DNA of 64,000 nt from Tabrizicola sp. Lineage in GTDB: Bacteria > Pseudomonadota > Alphaproteobacteria > Rhodobacterales > Rhodobacteraceae. This document shows, in pieces, positions 1 through 9,503 of the stretch. The first letter of the stretch is position 1. Each line of letters starts with the position of its first letter. Under the pieces are notes generated by a model that searched no databases, was not told the DNA's origin, and saw only the letters and a program-made list of their open reading frames with translations. Made by a program: the position numbers and the translations under genes. The stretch is taken from positions 1 through 64,000 of the forward strand of contig NZ_JAEULO010000005.1 in assembly GCF_016793705.1 (NCBI RefSeq). Direction: 5' to 3'.

Positions 1-464
1 TCGATGGTCTGCATGCCCGTCGACAGGATCACGGGCTTGCCCTTCCGGGCGATGTGGCGGATGAGCGGCAGGTTGTCGGCCTCGCCACTGCCGATCTTGT
101 AGGCGGGGACGTCCTGCGTCTCCAGCCAGTCGGCCGCCGCCCGGCTGAAGGGGGTGGAGATCCAGATCAGGCCCAGGCTTTCGGTGTAGCGCTTGAGGTC
201 CGCCTCTTCGTCGAGGGTGAGGGCGCAGCGTTCCATGACATGCCAGATCGAGACATCGGCGTTGGGCGGGAAGATCGACTTCGCCTCCTCGGTCATCTCG
301 TCTGCGATGATATGGGTCTGGTGCTTGATCATCTCGCAGCCCGCCCCGGCGGCGAGGCGGACCATCTCCTTCGCCACGGCGAGGTCGCCGCCGTGGTTGA
401 TGCCGATCTCGGCGATGACGAGGGGTGGGTGGTTCGGGCCGATCTCGCGGTGGGCGATCTTCAT
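1..464 (-). CDS. neuB: N-acetylneuraminate synthase family protein, C-terminus cut by window edge
   Basis: Only the first 154 codons are visible; the gene runs off the left edge. The reading starts at an ATG at 464 and shows the NeuB-family barrel start VIAEIGINHGG, then IKHQTH, the STPFS segment near residue 113 and YKIGSGE near residue 130. Known for the family: condensation of phosphoenolpyruvate with N-acetylmannosamine or a related sugar to make sialic, legionaminic or pseudaminic acid for surface glycans. The visible part does not settle which nonulosonate is made. It lies 48 bases downstream of thpR on the same strand, so cotranscription is possible. The remaining glycan genes should lie left of the window. 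Confidence 0.85.
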   Translation of the reverse strand, partial: MKIAHREIGPNHPPLVIAEIGINHGGDLAVAKEMVRLAAGAGCEMIKHQTHIIADEMTEEAKSIFPPNADVSIWHVMERCALTLDEEADLKRYTESLGLIWISTPFSRAAADWLETQDVPAYKIGSGEADNLPLIRHIARKGKPVILSTGMQTI

Positions 465-512
465 GGGCGTCTCCGTGTTTGCCGACCGTGGTGCGTCAGG
501 GCGCATCGGCTG

Positions 513-1058
513 TCAAGCCAGGGGGGTCAGCGGGTAGCGGGCGAGGACCTGGTACTGCGCGCCGCGGGAGGTCAGGTGGCTTTGCCAGAGCGTGAATTCG
601 GTGACATCCCAGGGGCCGCTGCGGAAGGTGGCGCCCAGGGCGATGGCGCGTTCCAGGCGCAGGGTGTCGGGCGGCGGCGGGAAGCGGCCGAGAGTGACGT
701 GGGGGAGGTATTTGCGCGCCTCGACAGGGCAGCCGGCGCGGCGGGCGATGGTTTCGACTTTCGCTTGCAGGTGGAGAAGGTCAGGCGACGGGGCGACCCC
801 GGCCCAGGCGGCGCGGGGCTTGTCCTTGCCGAAGAGGCCGAGGCCTTGCAGGAAGAGAGGGAAGCCGGGGGCGCGCAGGGCCTCGAACCCCTCATGCGCG
901 GCGTCGAGCGCGGGTTCAGGGCAGTCGCCCAGGAAGACGAGGGTGAGGTGCAGGCTTTCGGGGTCCACCTTGCGCGGCAGGGGGAGGAGGAACTGCTGGA
1001 CCTGAAGCGCGCCGCGTATCGCGGAGGGCAGGTCGATCCCGAGGAAGGCGCGGATCAT
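513..1058 (-). CDS. thpR: RNA 2',3'-cyclic phosphodiesterase (LigT/2H family)
   Basis: A protein of 181 residues with the two HxT(L) motifs of the 2H phosphoesterase family: HLTL at residue 37 and HVTL at residue 120, the expected spacing for ThpR. The family opens 2',3'-cyclic phosphates on RNA or nucleotides; the physiological substrate in bacteria is uncertain. I start at MIRAFLGIDL (1058) because family members begin with this first beta strand; an upstream in-frame ATG at 1082 would add only a non-conserved MRPAPANR. It is a stand-alone cytosolic enzyme and its neighbours give no functional hint. Confidence 0.9.
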   Translation of the reverse strand: MIRAFLGIDLPSAIRGALQVQQFLLPLPRKVDPESLHLTLVFLGDCPEPALDAAHEGFEALRAPGFPLFLQGLGLFGKDKPRAAWAGVAPSPDLLHLQAKVETIARRAGCPVEARKYLPHVTLGRFPPPPDTLRLERAIALGATFRSGPWDVTEFTLWQSHLTSRGAQYQVLARYPLTPLA

Positions 1059-1174
1059 TCGGTTCGCCGGCGCCGGTCGCAACCGGGCGCCGGAGGGGCC
1101 TTGCGGTCGCCGATCTTGATGTCCTCGTGCCTCATGCTGCCGGAAGGTAGGGCATTCCGACCCCGCCCGCGATC

Positions 1175-1189
1175 AATTCCATGGGAATT
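1175..1189. promoter_or_regulatory. Inverted repeat upstream of the Nudix gene
   Basis: AATTCC and GGAATT arms flank a 3-base spacer inside the 224-base divergent intergenic region between thpR and the Nudix hydrolase. It is AT-rich against a GC-rich background. It could be an operator for either gene, but no matching regulator is visible, so this is weak. Confidence 0.25.
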
Positions 1190-1282
1190 CACTGTAATTT
1201 CGCCTCTTTCCATGTCATATTCGTTCTTGAGGACAACGGGCAGCGGCGAGACCCGGTAACCGGGCGGCCAAATAGGCGTGAC

Positions 1283-1819
1283 ATGGGCTGGCAAGACAAG
1301 ATAGCGGCACAAGGGGCCGGGATGAACGGCACCCGGATGCAGTATGGGGCGCTGTGCTGGCGTCTTGGCGAGGCGGGGGCGGAAGTGCTTCTGATCACCA
1401 GCAGGGACACCGGGCGATGGGTGATCCCCAAGGGCTGGCCGATGCCGGGCCTGTCGCCCGAGGCGGCGGCGGCGCAGGAGGCCTGGGAAGAGGCCGGTGT
1501 CTCGGGCGAGATGAACCCGCTCTGCATCGGACGCTATGGCTATCAGAAATGCCTGTCGGTCACTTCGTCGGTGCCCTGCGCGGTGGCGGTCTACGGCATG
1601 CGGGTCGACAAGCTGGCCAGGAGCTTCCCCGAGATGAAGGAGCGGCGGCGCAAGTGGTTTTCGCTTGCTGAAGCCGCAACCCTGGTGGCCGAGCCGGAGC
1701 TGGCAACGATCATCGCGGGCTTCCTGCCGCCGGTCGCGGGCAGGGCGGCACCGATCGCGGGGGATGACGACGATGATGCCGCATCCTCTGCCCTGGGCCG
1801 CAAGCGCAAGGGGCATTGA
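1283..1819 (+). CDS. Nudix hydrolase, DIPP-like
   Basis: A Nudix protein of 178 residues. The fold is clear from the early strand QYGALCWR, the WVIPKGWPMPG segment and the Nudix-box end QEAWEEAGV. The box deviates from the GX5EX7REUXEEXGU consensus: the Glu seven residues before the REUXEE block is Leu and the Arg of REU is Gln, while the metal-binding EE pair is kept. This pattern resembles alphaproteobacterial diphosphoinositol-polyphosphate-hydrolase-like members. The substrate is unknown; a nucleoside- or inositol-diphosphate derivative is plausible. I start at the ATG at 1283 (MGWQDK); ATG 1322 is an alternative that would still keep the domain. The C-terminus is acidic (DDDDD) and then basic. 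Confidence 0.8.
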   Translation: MGWQDKIAAQGAGMNGTRMQYGALCWRLGEAGAEVLLITSRDTGRWVIPKGWPMPGLSPEAAAAQEAWEEAGVSGEMNPLCIGRYGYQKCLSVTSSVPCAVAVYGMRVDKLARSFPEMKERRRKWFSLAEAATLVAEPELATIIAGFLPPVAGRAAPIAGDDDDDAASSALGRKRKGH

Positions 1820-1873
1820 TCTTTCCGGCGCGGTGCCTAGGTATTTCACCGTCAAGACCGCGGGACCAAGGCG

Positions 1874-2308
1874 ATGATCCGCTACAGCCTGAAATGCGAG
1901 GCCGGGCATGGCTTCGACAGCTGGTTCAAGGGGGCCGAGGCCTTCTCGACCCTGGTTTCGGCTGGTCAGGTGGTCTGCCCGGTCTGCGGCTCGGCACAGG
2001 TGGAAAAGGGGCTGATGGCTCCTGCCGTCCGCCCCGCCCGCAAGGCCGAGGCCCTGCCCGCGAAACCGGATCTTGCGGCCCCTGCGTCGGACCTGGAGGA
2101 AAAGATCGCTGCGCTTCGTCGGCAGATCGAGGAGAACTCGGAATATGTCGGCATGAACTTCGCCGCCGAGGCGCGGGCGATCCATGCCGGTGACGCGCCG
2201 GAGCGGACAATCCACGGCGAGGCGAGGCCCGACGAGGCGCGGGCAATGATCGAGGATGGCCTGCCGGTCGCCCCCCTGCCCTTCCTGCCCGCCCGCAAGG
2301 TGAACTGA
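1874..2308 (+). CDS. DUF1178 family protein
   Basis: A protein of 144 residues beginning MIRYSLKCEAGHGFDSWF, the diagnostic start of DUF1178. It has a putative zinc-ribbon-like set Cys8, His12 and CPVC at 35-38, a low-complexity middle, and a conserved C-terminal helix with NSEYVGMNFAAEARAIH. It is cytosolic with no known function. It follows the Nudix gene by 54 bases in the same direction and could be cotranscribed; the pairing of DUF1178 with Nudix or carbon-nitrogen hydrolase genes is common in alphaproteobacteria, but no shared role is established. Confidence 0.85.
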   Translation: MIRYSLKCEAGHGFDSWFKGAEAFSTLVSAGQVVCPVCGSAQVEKGLMAPAVRPARKAEALPAKPDLAAPASDLEEKIAALRRQIEENSEYVGMNFAAEARAIHAGDAPERTIHGEARPDEARAMIEDGLPVAPLPFLPARKVN

Positions 2309-2401
2309 CCCCGCATCCCCGCCCGGCTTGACGCAAGGCCCCCGCTACGCGACGCTTCCCGTGCAGCACCCGGTGCGTGCTGCCAGGAAAGGAATTGATC
2401 C

Positions 2402-2854
2402 ATGCGTATTCTCACCGCCTTGCTTGTTTCCAGCCTTGGCTTGGCTGCCGCGTCCACCCAGGCCGCGACCCCGGAGACCGAAACATTCGGCCAATGCCTG
2501 ATCGGGAAAACCAATGGCGACGACCGCCTGTTGCTGGCCCGCTGGATCACCTTTGCCTTTGCTTCCCACCCGATCGTGCAGGACACCGTGAGCATGGACA
2601 CCTCCAAGCTGGCCGAGACCGATGAGAACGTGGCCAACCTGGTGATGTCGCTGCTGACCGAAAGATGCGCGGGCGAGGCGAAGGCCGCCGTCGCAGCCGA
2701 GGGCAATGCGGCCGTCGCCATGCAGAAGGCCTTCGAGATGCTGGGCATGGTGGCGTCGCAGGAAGTGATGATGGACGCAACGACCCAGGCCCGGATCAAT
2801 GCCTTCGGAGGCTATCTTGACGAAGCCCGGCTGAACAGCGCCCTGACCCCCTGA
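2402..2854 (+). CDS. Exported hypothetical protein
   Basis: 150 residues with a clear signal peptide (MRILTALLVSSLGLAAASTQA, cleavage near residue 22) followed by a soluble, mostly helical domain. Two cysteines, in FGQCLIGK and TERCAGE, could form a disulfide in the periplasm. I do not recognise a family with a known function; similar short secreted proteins occur in Rhodobacteraceae. It stands alone between DUF1178 and the convergent ldtR, with its own likely promoter in the short upstream gap. Confidence 0.75.
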   Translation: MRILTALLVSSLGLAAASTQAATPETETFGQCLIGKTNGDDRLLLARWITFAFASHPIVQDTVSMDTSKLAETDENVANLVMSLLTERCAGEAKAAVAAEGNAAVAMQKAFEMLGMVASQEVMMDATTQARINAFGGYLDEARLNSALTP

Positions 2855-2881
2855 GGCCCGCAACCTGCCCTTTGCGCGACC

Positions 2882-3379
2882 CTAGTAGATGTAGCGGATC
2901 TGTTCGCTCCAGAACCGCTCCATCCGCTTCAGGGAGATGTTGATCTCGTCCATGCCGGAGGCGTCGATCAGCCCGCGCCTTTCGATCCCGTCGGAATGCC
3001 GGGCGAAAAGGTCAGCGAGGAGCCCCCGGACATGGCGACCCTTTTCCGTCAGCTTCACGCGGACCGAGCGGCGGTCAACTTCCGAGCGCTGATGGTGCAT
3101 GTAGCCCAGTTCCACCAGCTTCTTCAGGTTGTAGCTGACATTCGAGCCCTGGTAGTAACCGCGCGACTTCAGCTCCCCGGCCGTCACCTCGTTCTCGCCG
3201 ATGTTGAACAGCAGCAGCGCCTGGACCGAGTTGATCTCCAGAATGTTCAGCCGTTCGAATTCGTCCTTGATCACGTCGAGCAGCAGCCGGTGCAGCCGTT
3301 CGACCAGCGCCAGGTTGTCAAGGTAACAGGACAGGAACGCCTTCTGCGATCCGTCCAGCACCGGGGCATAGATTGTCAT
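2882..3379 (-). CDS. ldtR: MarR-family transcriptional regulator, LdtR-like
   Basis: 165 residues of a winged-helix MarR protein with dimerisation helices at both ends. The recognition region SNVSYNLKKLVELGYM followed by the wing RSEVDRRSVRVKLTEKG closely matches the LdtR group of alphaproteobacteria, known in Liberibacter and Sinorhizobium as a regulator linked to L,D-transpeptidase expression and osmotic tolerance. Start at the ATG at 3379 (MTIYAPV); the longer reading to 3427 adds unrelated residues. The target genes are not adjacent, which is usual for this regulator. A distinct name (PetP-like) is possible, so the symbol is less sure than the family. Confidence 0.75.
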   Translation of the reverse strand: MTIYAPVLDGSQKAFLSCYLDNLALVERLHRLLLDVIKDEFERLNILEINSVQALLLFNIGENEVTAGELKSRGYYQGSNVSYNLKKLVELGYMHHQRSEVDRRSVRVKLTEKGRHVRGLLADLFARHSDGIERRGLIDASGMDEINISLKRMERFWSEQIRYIY

Positions 3380-3451
3380 ACCGTTTCTCCACCGTTCGGA
3401 CGGGGGCAGAATCGGCACAAAGCGCAAACATTCCGTAAACTTGCCGAGAAC

Positions 3452-3760
3452 TTATGTCGGTTTTCTGCCTTTCAGGCGGGTTTCGGCGAAGCGGGTGATC
3501 CGGGACAGGAGCGGGGCAAGCGCCGCCGGGGGCGCGGACTGGCCGAGTATCCAGTCCATCAGGTCCTGGTCGTTTTCCGCCAGGAGCGCGTCATAGGTCA
3601 GCAGGTCGGCCTCGGCGAGGCTTGCCAGATGCGCGTCGGCGAAGGGACCGAGCACCAGGTCCATCTCCTTGGTGCCGCGGCGCCAGGACCGCATCGCCAT
3701 CCGCTTCAGGCGTGCTTCCTTCGTCTCCACCGTCCGCTCCCCCCCGGCCTTTCCGGTCAT
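3452..3760 (-). CDS. sdhE: FAD assembly factor SdhE
   Basis: 102 residues with the SdhE/YgfY signature MAMRSWRRGTKEMD; the RGxxE motif is at residues 28-32. Known role: covalent attachment of FAD to succinate dehydrogenase subunit A. The visible helices AEADLLTYDALLAENDQDLMDWI match the five-helix fold. The ATG at 3760 overlaps the stop of the upstream XRE gene in an ATGA arrangement, giving translational coupling and fixing the start. Residues 1-14 are extra compared with short family members, so a GTG-type start nearer VETKEARL is possible. Confidence 0.88.
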   Translation of the reverse strand: MTGKAGGERTVETKEARLKRMAMRSWRRGTKEMDLVLGPFADAHLASLAEADLLTYDALLAENDQDLMDWILGQSAPPAALAPLLSRITRFAETRLKGRKPT

Positions 3761-4161
3761 GCCGCCTTGCACATCGCCTGCCGCATCTGGCGTTCCACTT
3801 GCGCCAGTTTGTCGGCCAGCGCAATCGCCCCGGCGCGCAGCCGCTGCAACTCGGCCAGCGCCGCCTCGGCCTCGGCTCCCAACTGGATCGGTGCCGCGTC
3901 GGGAGCGTCCAGTCCATCGCCCTCGGCAGTGAGAAGCCAGGTCAGCGAGACATTCAACATTCCCGCCAGCATCTGCAACCGGTTGCCGCGCGGCTCGACC
4001 ACGTCGTCCTCCCAGTTCTGCACTGTGGTCAGCCGCACGCCCAGCCGCTTCGCCAGGTCCTCCTGGCTTAGTCCTGCCGCTTCGCGCGCACCTGCCAGCC
4101 GGTCACCGAATGTTGCCACATCCGCCGCATACCACCGGCTCTCGGGGCTTGTTTCCGCCAT
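3757..4161 (-). CDS. XRE-family helix-turn-helix regulator
   Basis: 134 residues. An HTH_3 domain spans roughly residues 18-72 (FGDRLAGAREAAGLSQEDLA, then VRLTTVQNWEDD), followed by an acidic linker and a C-terminal coiled-coil-like helix (AEAALAELQRLRAGAIALADKLAQ) likely used for dimerisation. It lies upstream of and overlaps sdhE by four bases, so the two are one transcription unit. A GTG at 4164 would add one Met before the chosen ATG. Targets are unknown; the arrangement suggests autoregulation or a link to respiratory-enzyme assembly, which is inference. Confidence 0.85.
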   Translation of the reverse strand: MAETSPESRWYAADVATFGDRLAGAREAAGLSQEDLAKRLGVRLTTVQNWEDDVVEPRGNRLQMLAGMLNVSLTWLLTAEGDGLDAPDAAPIQLGAEAEAALAELQRLRAGAIALADKLAQVERQMRQAMCKAA

Positions 4162-4255
4162 CACGCCTCTCCTTCTTTCGATATCGCTTGTGTCGGTTGG
4201 GGGGCCACCCTAAGACCTTCAGCCGACAATCGCAAACCGCTTGCCGGAGATCTGA

Positions 4256-5461
<1,206 letters not shown>

Positions 5462-5470
5462 AAGGACATC

Positions 5471-5857
5471 ATGGCCGACCGGATCACCGCCAATCTTCCG
5501 GCCCGCGATCTTGCGGCGACTTCGGCATTCTACGGCGCGCTCGGCTTCCGCGAGGACTTCCGCGACGAGGGCTGGATGATCCTGAAACGCGGGCCCTTGG
5601 TGCTGGAGTTCTTTCCGCATCCCGGCTGCGACCCGAAGAGCAGCTGGTTCTCGGCCTGCATCCGGGTCGATGATCCCGATGCCCTCTTGGCGGAATGGCG
5701 CGCTGCCGGTCTGCCATCCGACCACAAGTCGATCCCCCGGCTGACCGGCTTCTTCAAGCAAGGGGCCGCGCCGCGGATGTTCGCGATGGTCGATGAGAAC
5801 GGCAGCCTGTTGCGCGTGATCGACAACCGCGACGCGGGGGAACGCGATGACGGCTGA
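5471..5857 (+). CDS. VOC-superfamily protein, bleomycin-resistance-like
   Basis: 128 residues with one glyoxalase/bleomycin-resistance fold: paired beta-alpha-beta-beta-beta units seen in ITANLPARDLAATSAFYGAL and the later FAMVDENGSLLRVID. Members of this subgroup bind bleomycin-type drugs stoichiometrically as dimers or act as small metal-dependent enzymes; function cannot be assigned from sequence. It follows aspartate aminotransferase by 9 bases and overlaps the next gene by 11, so the three form one transcription unit. Confidence 0.8.
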   Translation: MADRITANLPARDLAATSAFYGALGFREDFRDEGWMILKRGPLVLEFFPHPGCDPKSSWFSACIRVDDPDALLAEWRAAGLPSDHKSIPRLTGFFKQGAAPRMFAMVDENGSLLRVIDNRDAGERDDG

Positions 5858-6251
5858 CCTTCCCGACTATTACTTCCGGGTGCGCGAGAACGGCGCGGTG
5901 GTGTTCCGGCTGGGCACGGAGAACCGGCAGCGCCGGATCGAGATGGACGAGATCGCCACGGTCAACGTGAAGAACGGCAACATCAAGCCGCATGGCGAGG
6001 TGGAGCTGACCGCCGCGGACCGGGCGGCGATCGGGGAATGGCTGGCGGCACGGCAGGCGCAGCTGGCGGCGCGCGAGGTCGACGACATCCTGCGTACGGT
6101 CGATCACCTGAACCTGACAACGCAATGGGCGCAGGCGCGGGCGACGGATGCGCAGCTGGAAGCGGTGACGGATGCGCTGCTCCTGGCGATGCACGACCTG
6201 CGCTCGATGCTGGTCCGGCGCAAGGCGGACCGGCTGGCCAAGGGCGACTGA
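5847..6251 (+). CDS. Conserved hypothetical protein
   Basis: 134 residues, soluble, no signal peptide. The N-terminal half has beta-rich PDYYFRVRENGAVVFRLGTENRQ; the C-terminal half is helical with repeated Ala/Gln/Arg heptad-like spacing (WLAARQAQLAAREVDDILR), suggesting a coiled coil. I recognise no functional family. The start overlaps the preceding VOC gene by 11 bases, indicating translational coupling. A hairpin repeat begins 3 bases after the stop. Confidence 0.7.
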   Translation: MTADLPDYYFRVRENGAVVFRLGTENRQRRIEMDEIATVNVKNGNIKPHGEVELTAADRAAIGEWLAARQAQLAAREVDDILRTVDHLNLTTQWAQARATDAQLEAVTDALLLAMHDLRSMLVRRKADRLAKGD

Positions 6252-6253
6252 AG

Positions 6254-6308
6254 GCTCCTCGTGCGACTTCGTCTTCTCGTCGCGATGAGGGAGAAGGCAC
6301 CGACGAGC
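6254..6308. repeat. Dispersed long-hairpin repeat, copy 1 (degenerate)
   Basis: Starts 3 bases after the stop at 6251 and ends before the convergent ferredoxin gene. It shows the family pattern GCTCCTCGTGCGACTTCGTC, then a loop, then GAGAAGGCACCGACGAGC, which folds back imperfectly. Three better copies occur at 43208-43271, 48280-48342 and 53572-53635. Likely acts as a bidirectional transcript end. Confidence 0.6.
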
Positions 6309-6316
6309 GGCGCCAG

Positions 6317-6826
<510 letters not shown>

Positions 6827-8278
6827 TTATTCGATGGACAGCGCAACGAAGCGCGGATCGCCGCTGCGGCGGACCAGAAGCAGGATCGACTTGCGACCGG
6901 CGTCCTTGGCCTGCTTGATCATATCCTCCAGATCCTGAAGCCGGACCACCTTCTGCTGCCCCGCCTCGGTGATCAGGTCGCCCTCGACGAGGCCTTTGGT
7001 GAAGGCTTCCGAGGCCTGGTCGACCTTCATTACCATCAGCCCCTGGGTGGAAGCGTCAAGGCCGAGCCGCGAGCGCATGTCGTCGTCAAGCGGCGCAAGC
7101 GTCATGCCCAGCGTCTCCATCTGCTTCGGGGCGTCAGGCGCGGGCGAGGAGGCGGGCATCGTCTTCGCCTCGGCATCCTCGCGGCGGCCGAGGGTGACGG
7201 CCAGCGTCTCGGTCCGGCCGTCGCGGAGCACGATCACCGGCACCGCCTCGCCGATGGGGGCGTCGGCCACACGGCGGGTCAGGTCGCCCGCGCTGGCCAC
7301 GTCATTGGTGTCGAAACGGGTGATCACGTCGCCGGACTGGATGCCGGCGTCCTTTGCCGGGCCGTCGGGCACGTCGGTCACAAGCGCGCCCTTGGCATCG
7401 GCGAGACCCATGGATTCCGCGATGTCCGGCGTCACGTCCTGGATGCGGACGCCAAGCCAGCCGCGCCGGGTTTCGCCGAACTGCTTCAGCTGGTCGACGA
7501 CCTTGGTCACCACGTTCGAGGCCATCGAGAAGCCGATCCCGATGGAGCCGCCGTTGGGCGACAGGATCGCGGTGTTCACGCCGACGACCTGGCCGTCCAT
7601 GTTGAACAAGGGCCCGCCCGAGTTGCCGCGGTTGATCGCCGCGTCGGTCTGGATGAAATCGTCATAAGAGCCCTGGAGCTGCCGACCGCGCGCCGAAACG
7701 ATCCCCGCCGAAACCGAGAAGCCCTGCCCCAGCGGGTTGCCCATCGCCATGACCCAGTCGCCCACCCGCATCAGGTCGGAGTTGCCGAAGGTCACGAAGG
7801 GCAAGGGCTTGTCGCTTTCCACCTTGAGGAGCGCGATGTCGGTCTTGGGGTCGGTGCCGACCAGCTTGGCCTTGAGCCGTTCGCCCGAGAAGAACTCGAT
7901 CTCGATCTCGTCGGCGCCTTCGATGACGTGGTTGTTGGTGACGATATAGCCGTCCTCGGAAACCACGAAGCCCGAACCCAGCGCTTCCGACCGCTGCGGG
8001 CCGCCCTGGCCCGGACCGCCGAAATCATCGAAGAAATCCTGGAACGGGCTGCCTTCCGGCACCATCGGCATCCCGTCGGTCGGCGCGGCGATCATCGCGC
8101 TGGTGGTGATGTTGACGACCGCCGGGCTGATCTTCTGGGCCAGCTCGGCAAAGCTTTCCGGCGCGCCGAAGGCCTGCGCCTCGGTGACGGGCGCGACGCT
8201 GAGGCCGAAGCCCAGGACCAGCGCCAGAAGCGTGCTGGACCGCAGGGCATTGCGGATGGTGGGGGTGAGATCGGGCAC
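6827..8278 (-). CDS. degP: Do-family periplasmic serine protease/chaperone
   Basis: 483 residues: signal segment (LLALVLGFGLSVAPVTEAQA, cleavage near 36), trypsin-like domain with catalytic His117 (NNHVIEG), Asp147 (DPKTDIALL) and Ser220 (NRGNSGGPLF), then two PDZ domains (about 270-360 and 390-480). Degrades or refolds damaged envelope proteins. The flexible segment between the early strand and the protease core is rich in Gly, Pro and Phe (PFQDFFDDFGG), as in other DegP LA loops. It lies 143 bases downstream of the hflK-hflC-DUF2065 operon on the same strand, the usual alphaproteobacterial order; the gap suggests its own promoter as well. Confidence 0.95.
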   Translation of the reverse strand: MPDLTPTIRNALRSSTLLALVLGFGLSVAPVTEAQAFGAPESFAELAQKISPAVVNITTSAMIAAPTDGMPMVPEGSPFQDFFDDFGGPGQGGPQRSEALGSGFVVSEDGYIVTNNHVIEGADEIEIEFFSGERLKAKLVGTDPKTDIALLKVESDKPLPFVTFGNSDLMRVGDWVMAMGNPLGQGFSVSAGIVSARGRQLQGSYDDFIQTDAAINRGNSGGPLFNMDGQVVGVNTAILSPNGGSIGIGFSMASNVVTKVVDQLKQFGETRRGWLGVRIQDVTPDIAESMGLADAKGALVTDVPDGPAKDAGIQSGDVITRFDTNDVASAGDLTRRVADAPIGEAVPVIVLRDGRTETLAVTLGRREDAEAKTMPASSPAPDAPKQMETLGMTLAPLDDDMRSRLGLDASTQGLMVMKVDQASEAFTKGLVEGDLITEAGQQKVVRLQDLEDMIKQAKDAGRKSILLLVRRSGDPRFVALSIE

Positions 8279-8421
8279 GATGCGAACTCCTGTTCATCGG
8301 GACGGGCGGTGGTGGCATCCCTGCGGGGACCCTGCCGCTTCGGTGCTGAACAAACAGTTAGTGAAAGGCCATCGCAATGCAAACCCTGTCGCGGCGCTTC
8401 AAAGGGATGTGAAGGAATTTG

Positions 8422-8610
8422 TCATCCAGGCCCTGCCAGCCAGACCAGAAGCACGCCGAGCGCCAGGGCGACGAGCCCGATCACCCGGCGCTGGTCGATC
8501 CCGAGCGAGGCGACGAGCCGCAGCGCGTCCTCGATCCGGCGGGGGGCCAGTGCCATGACCAGCCCCTCCACCGCCAGCACCAGACCCAGTGCCAGGACCA
8601 GATGGCTCAC
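8422..8610 (-). CDS. DUF2065 inner-membrane protein
   Basis: 62 residues with two predicted membrane helices (HLVLALGLVLAVEGLVMAL and VIGLVALALGVLLVWLAG) separated by a short basic loop APRRIEDALR. This is the DUF2065 pattern, found next to hflC in many proteobacteria. Its ATG overlaps the hflC stop by four bases, so it is translationally coupled to hflC. Function unknown; the context suggests a small partner of the HflKC complex. Confidence 0.88.
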   Translation of the reverse strand: MSHLVLALGLVLAVEGLVMALAPRRIEDALRLVASLGIDQRRVIGLVALALGVLLVWLAGPG

Positions 8611-9503
8611 GGCGCCGCGGGGGCCGGAACCGGGGCCCCCGGACCGCGATCCGAGCGCAGGTAGTCGAAGAACTCGCTGTCCGGCTGCATCACGATACTG
8701 GAGTTGCCGCCCTTCAGACTTGTCTCATAGGCCGAGAGCGAGCGGATGAAGGCGAAGAACTCCGGGTCCTGGCCGTAGGCTTCGGCAAGGATTCGGTTCC
8801 GCTCGGCATCGGCCTCGCCTCGGATCACCTCGGCCTGGCGCCGCGCATCCGAAGTCAGCTCGACCACCGTCCGGTCCGCCGCCGCGCGCACCCTTTGCGC
8901 CGCCTCGCCGCCCCGCGCCTTCTCGTCCGCCGCTTCCCGCTCGCGCTCGGCGCGCATCCGGGCAAAGGTGGCCTCGAGGTTCTGCTCGGGCAGGTCGGTG
9001 CGGGTCAGGCGCACGTCGATCACGTCGATCCCCAGCGCCGCGCCCTCGCGCTTGGCGATGGTCAGGATCTGGCCCATCAGCTCGAAGCGGTCCTGCGACA
9101 GCACCTGGTCCTGCGTCGCATTGCCCAGCACTTCCGGGATCGCCTGCGACAGGATGTTGCCCAGAAGCTGCTGCGCCCGATCCTCGCCGCCGGTGCCGAC
9201 CGACTGGCGGAATTCCACCAGATCGACGATCCGCCAGCGGGCAAAGGCGTCGACCACCAGGCGGCGGTCGGACAGCAGCGTCACCTCTATGGGTTGGGTT
9301 TGCAGGCCGAGGATGCGGTCTTCATAGGTCACCACGTCCTGCACCAGCGGGATCTTGAAGCCGAGGCCGGGATCTTCCTTCACCTGCATGACCTGGCCGA
9401 ATTGCAGGACAAGCGCCTTCTTGCGTTCGTCGACGATGAAGACCGAGGACAGCACCAGCACCAGAAGCACGACCAGCGCCGGAACGACATACATGACTCG
9501 CAT
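8607..9503 (-). CDS. hflC: HflC, FtsH protease modulator
   Basis: 298 residues: an N-terminal membrane anchor (VPALVVLLVLVLSSVFIVDE) and a band-7/SPFH domain in the periplasm, with a long charged coiled coil ERKARGGEAAQRVRAA-like region around residues 170-220. HflC pairs with HflK in a large ring that encloses and restrains the FtsH protease. The start ATG overlaps the hflK stop (TGATG), so the stoichiometric pair is coupled. Length and domain order are normal. Confidence 0.95.
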   Translation of the reverse strand: MRVMYVVPALVVLLVLVLSSVFIVDERKKALVLQFGQVMQVKEDPGLGFKIPLVQDVVTYEDRILGLQTQPIEVTLLSDRRLVVDAFARWRIVDLVEFRQSVGTGGEDRAQQLLGNILSQAIPEVLGNATQDQVLSQDRFELMGQILTIAKREGAALGIDVIDVRLTRTDLPEQNLEATFARMRAEREREAADEKARGGEAAQRVRAAADRTVVELTSDARRQAEVIRGEADAERNRILAEAYGQDPEFFAFIRSLSAYETSLKGGNSSIVMQPDSEFFDYLRSDRGPGAPVPAPAAP

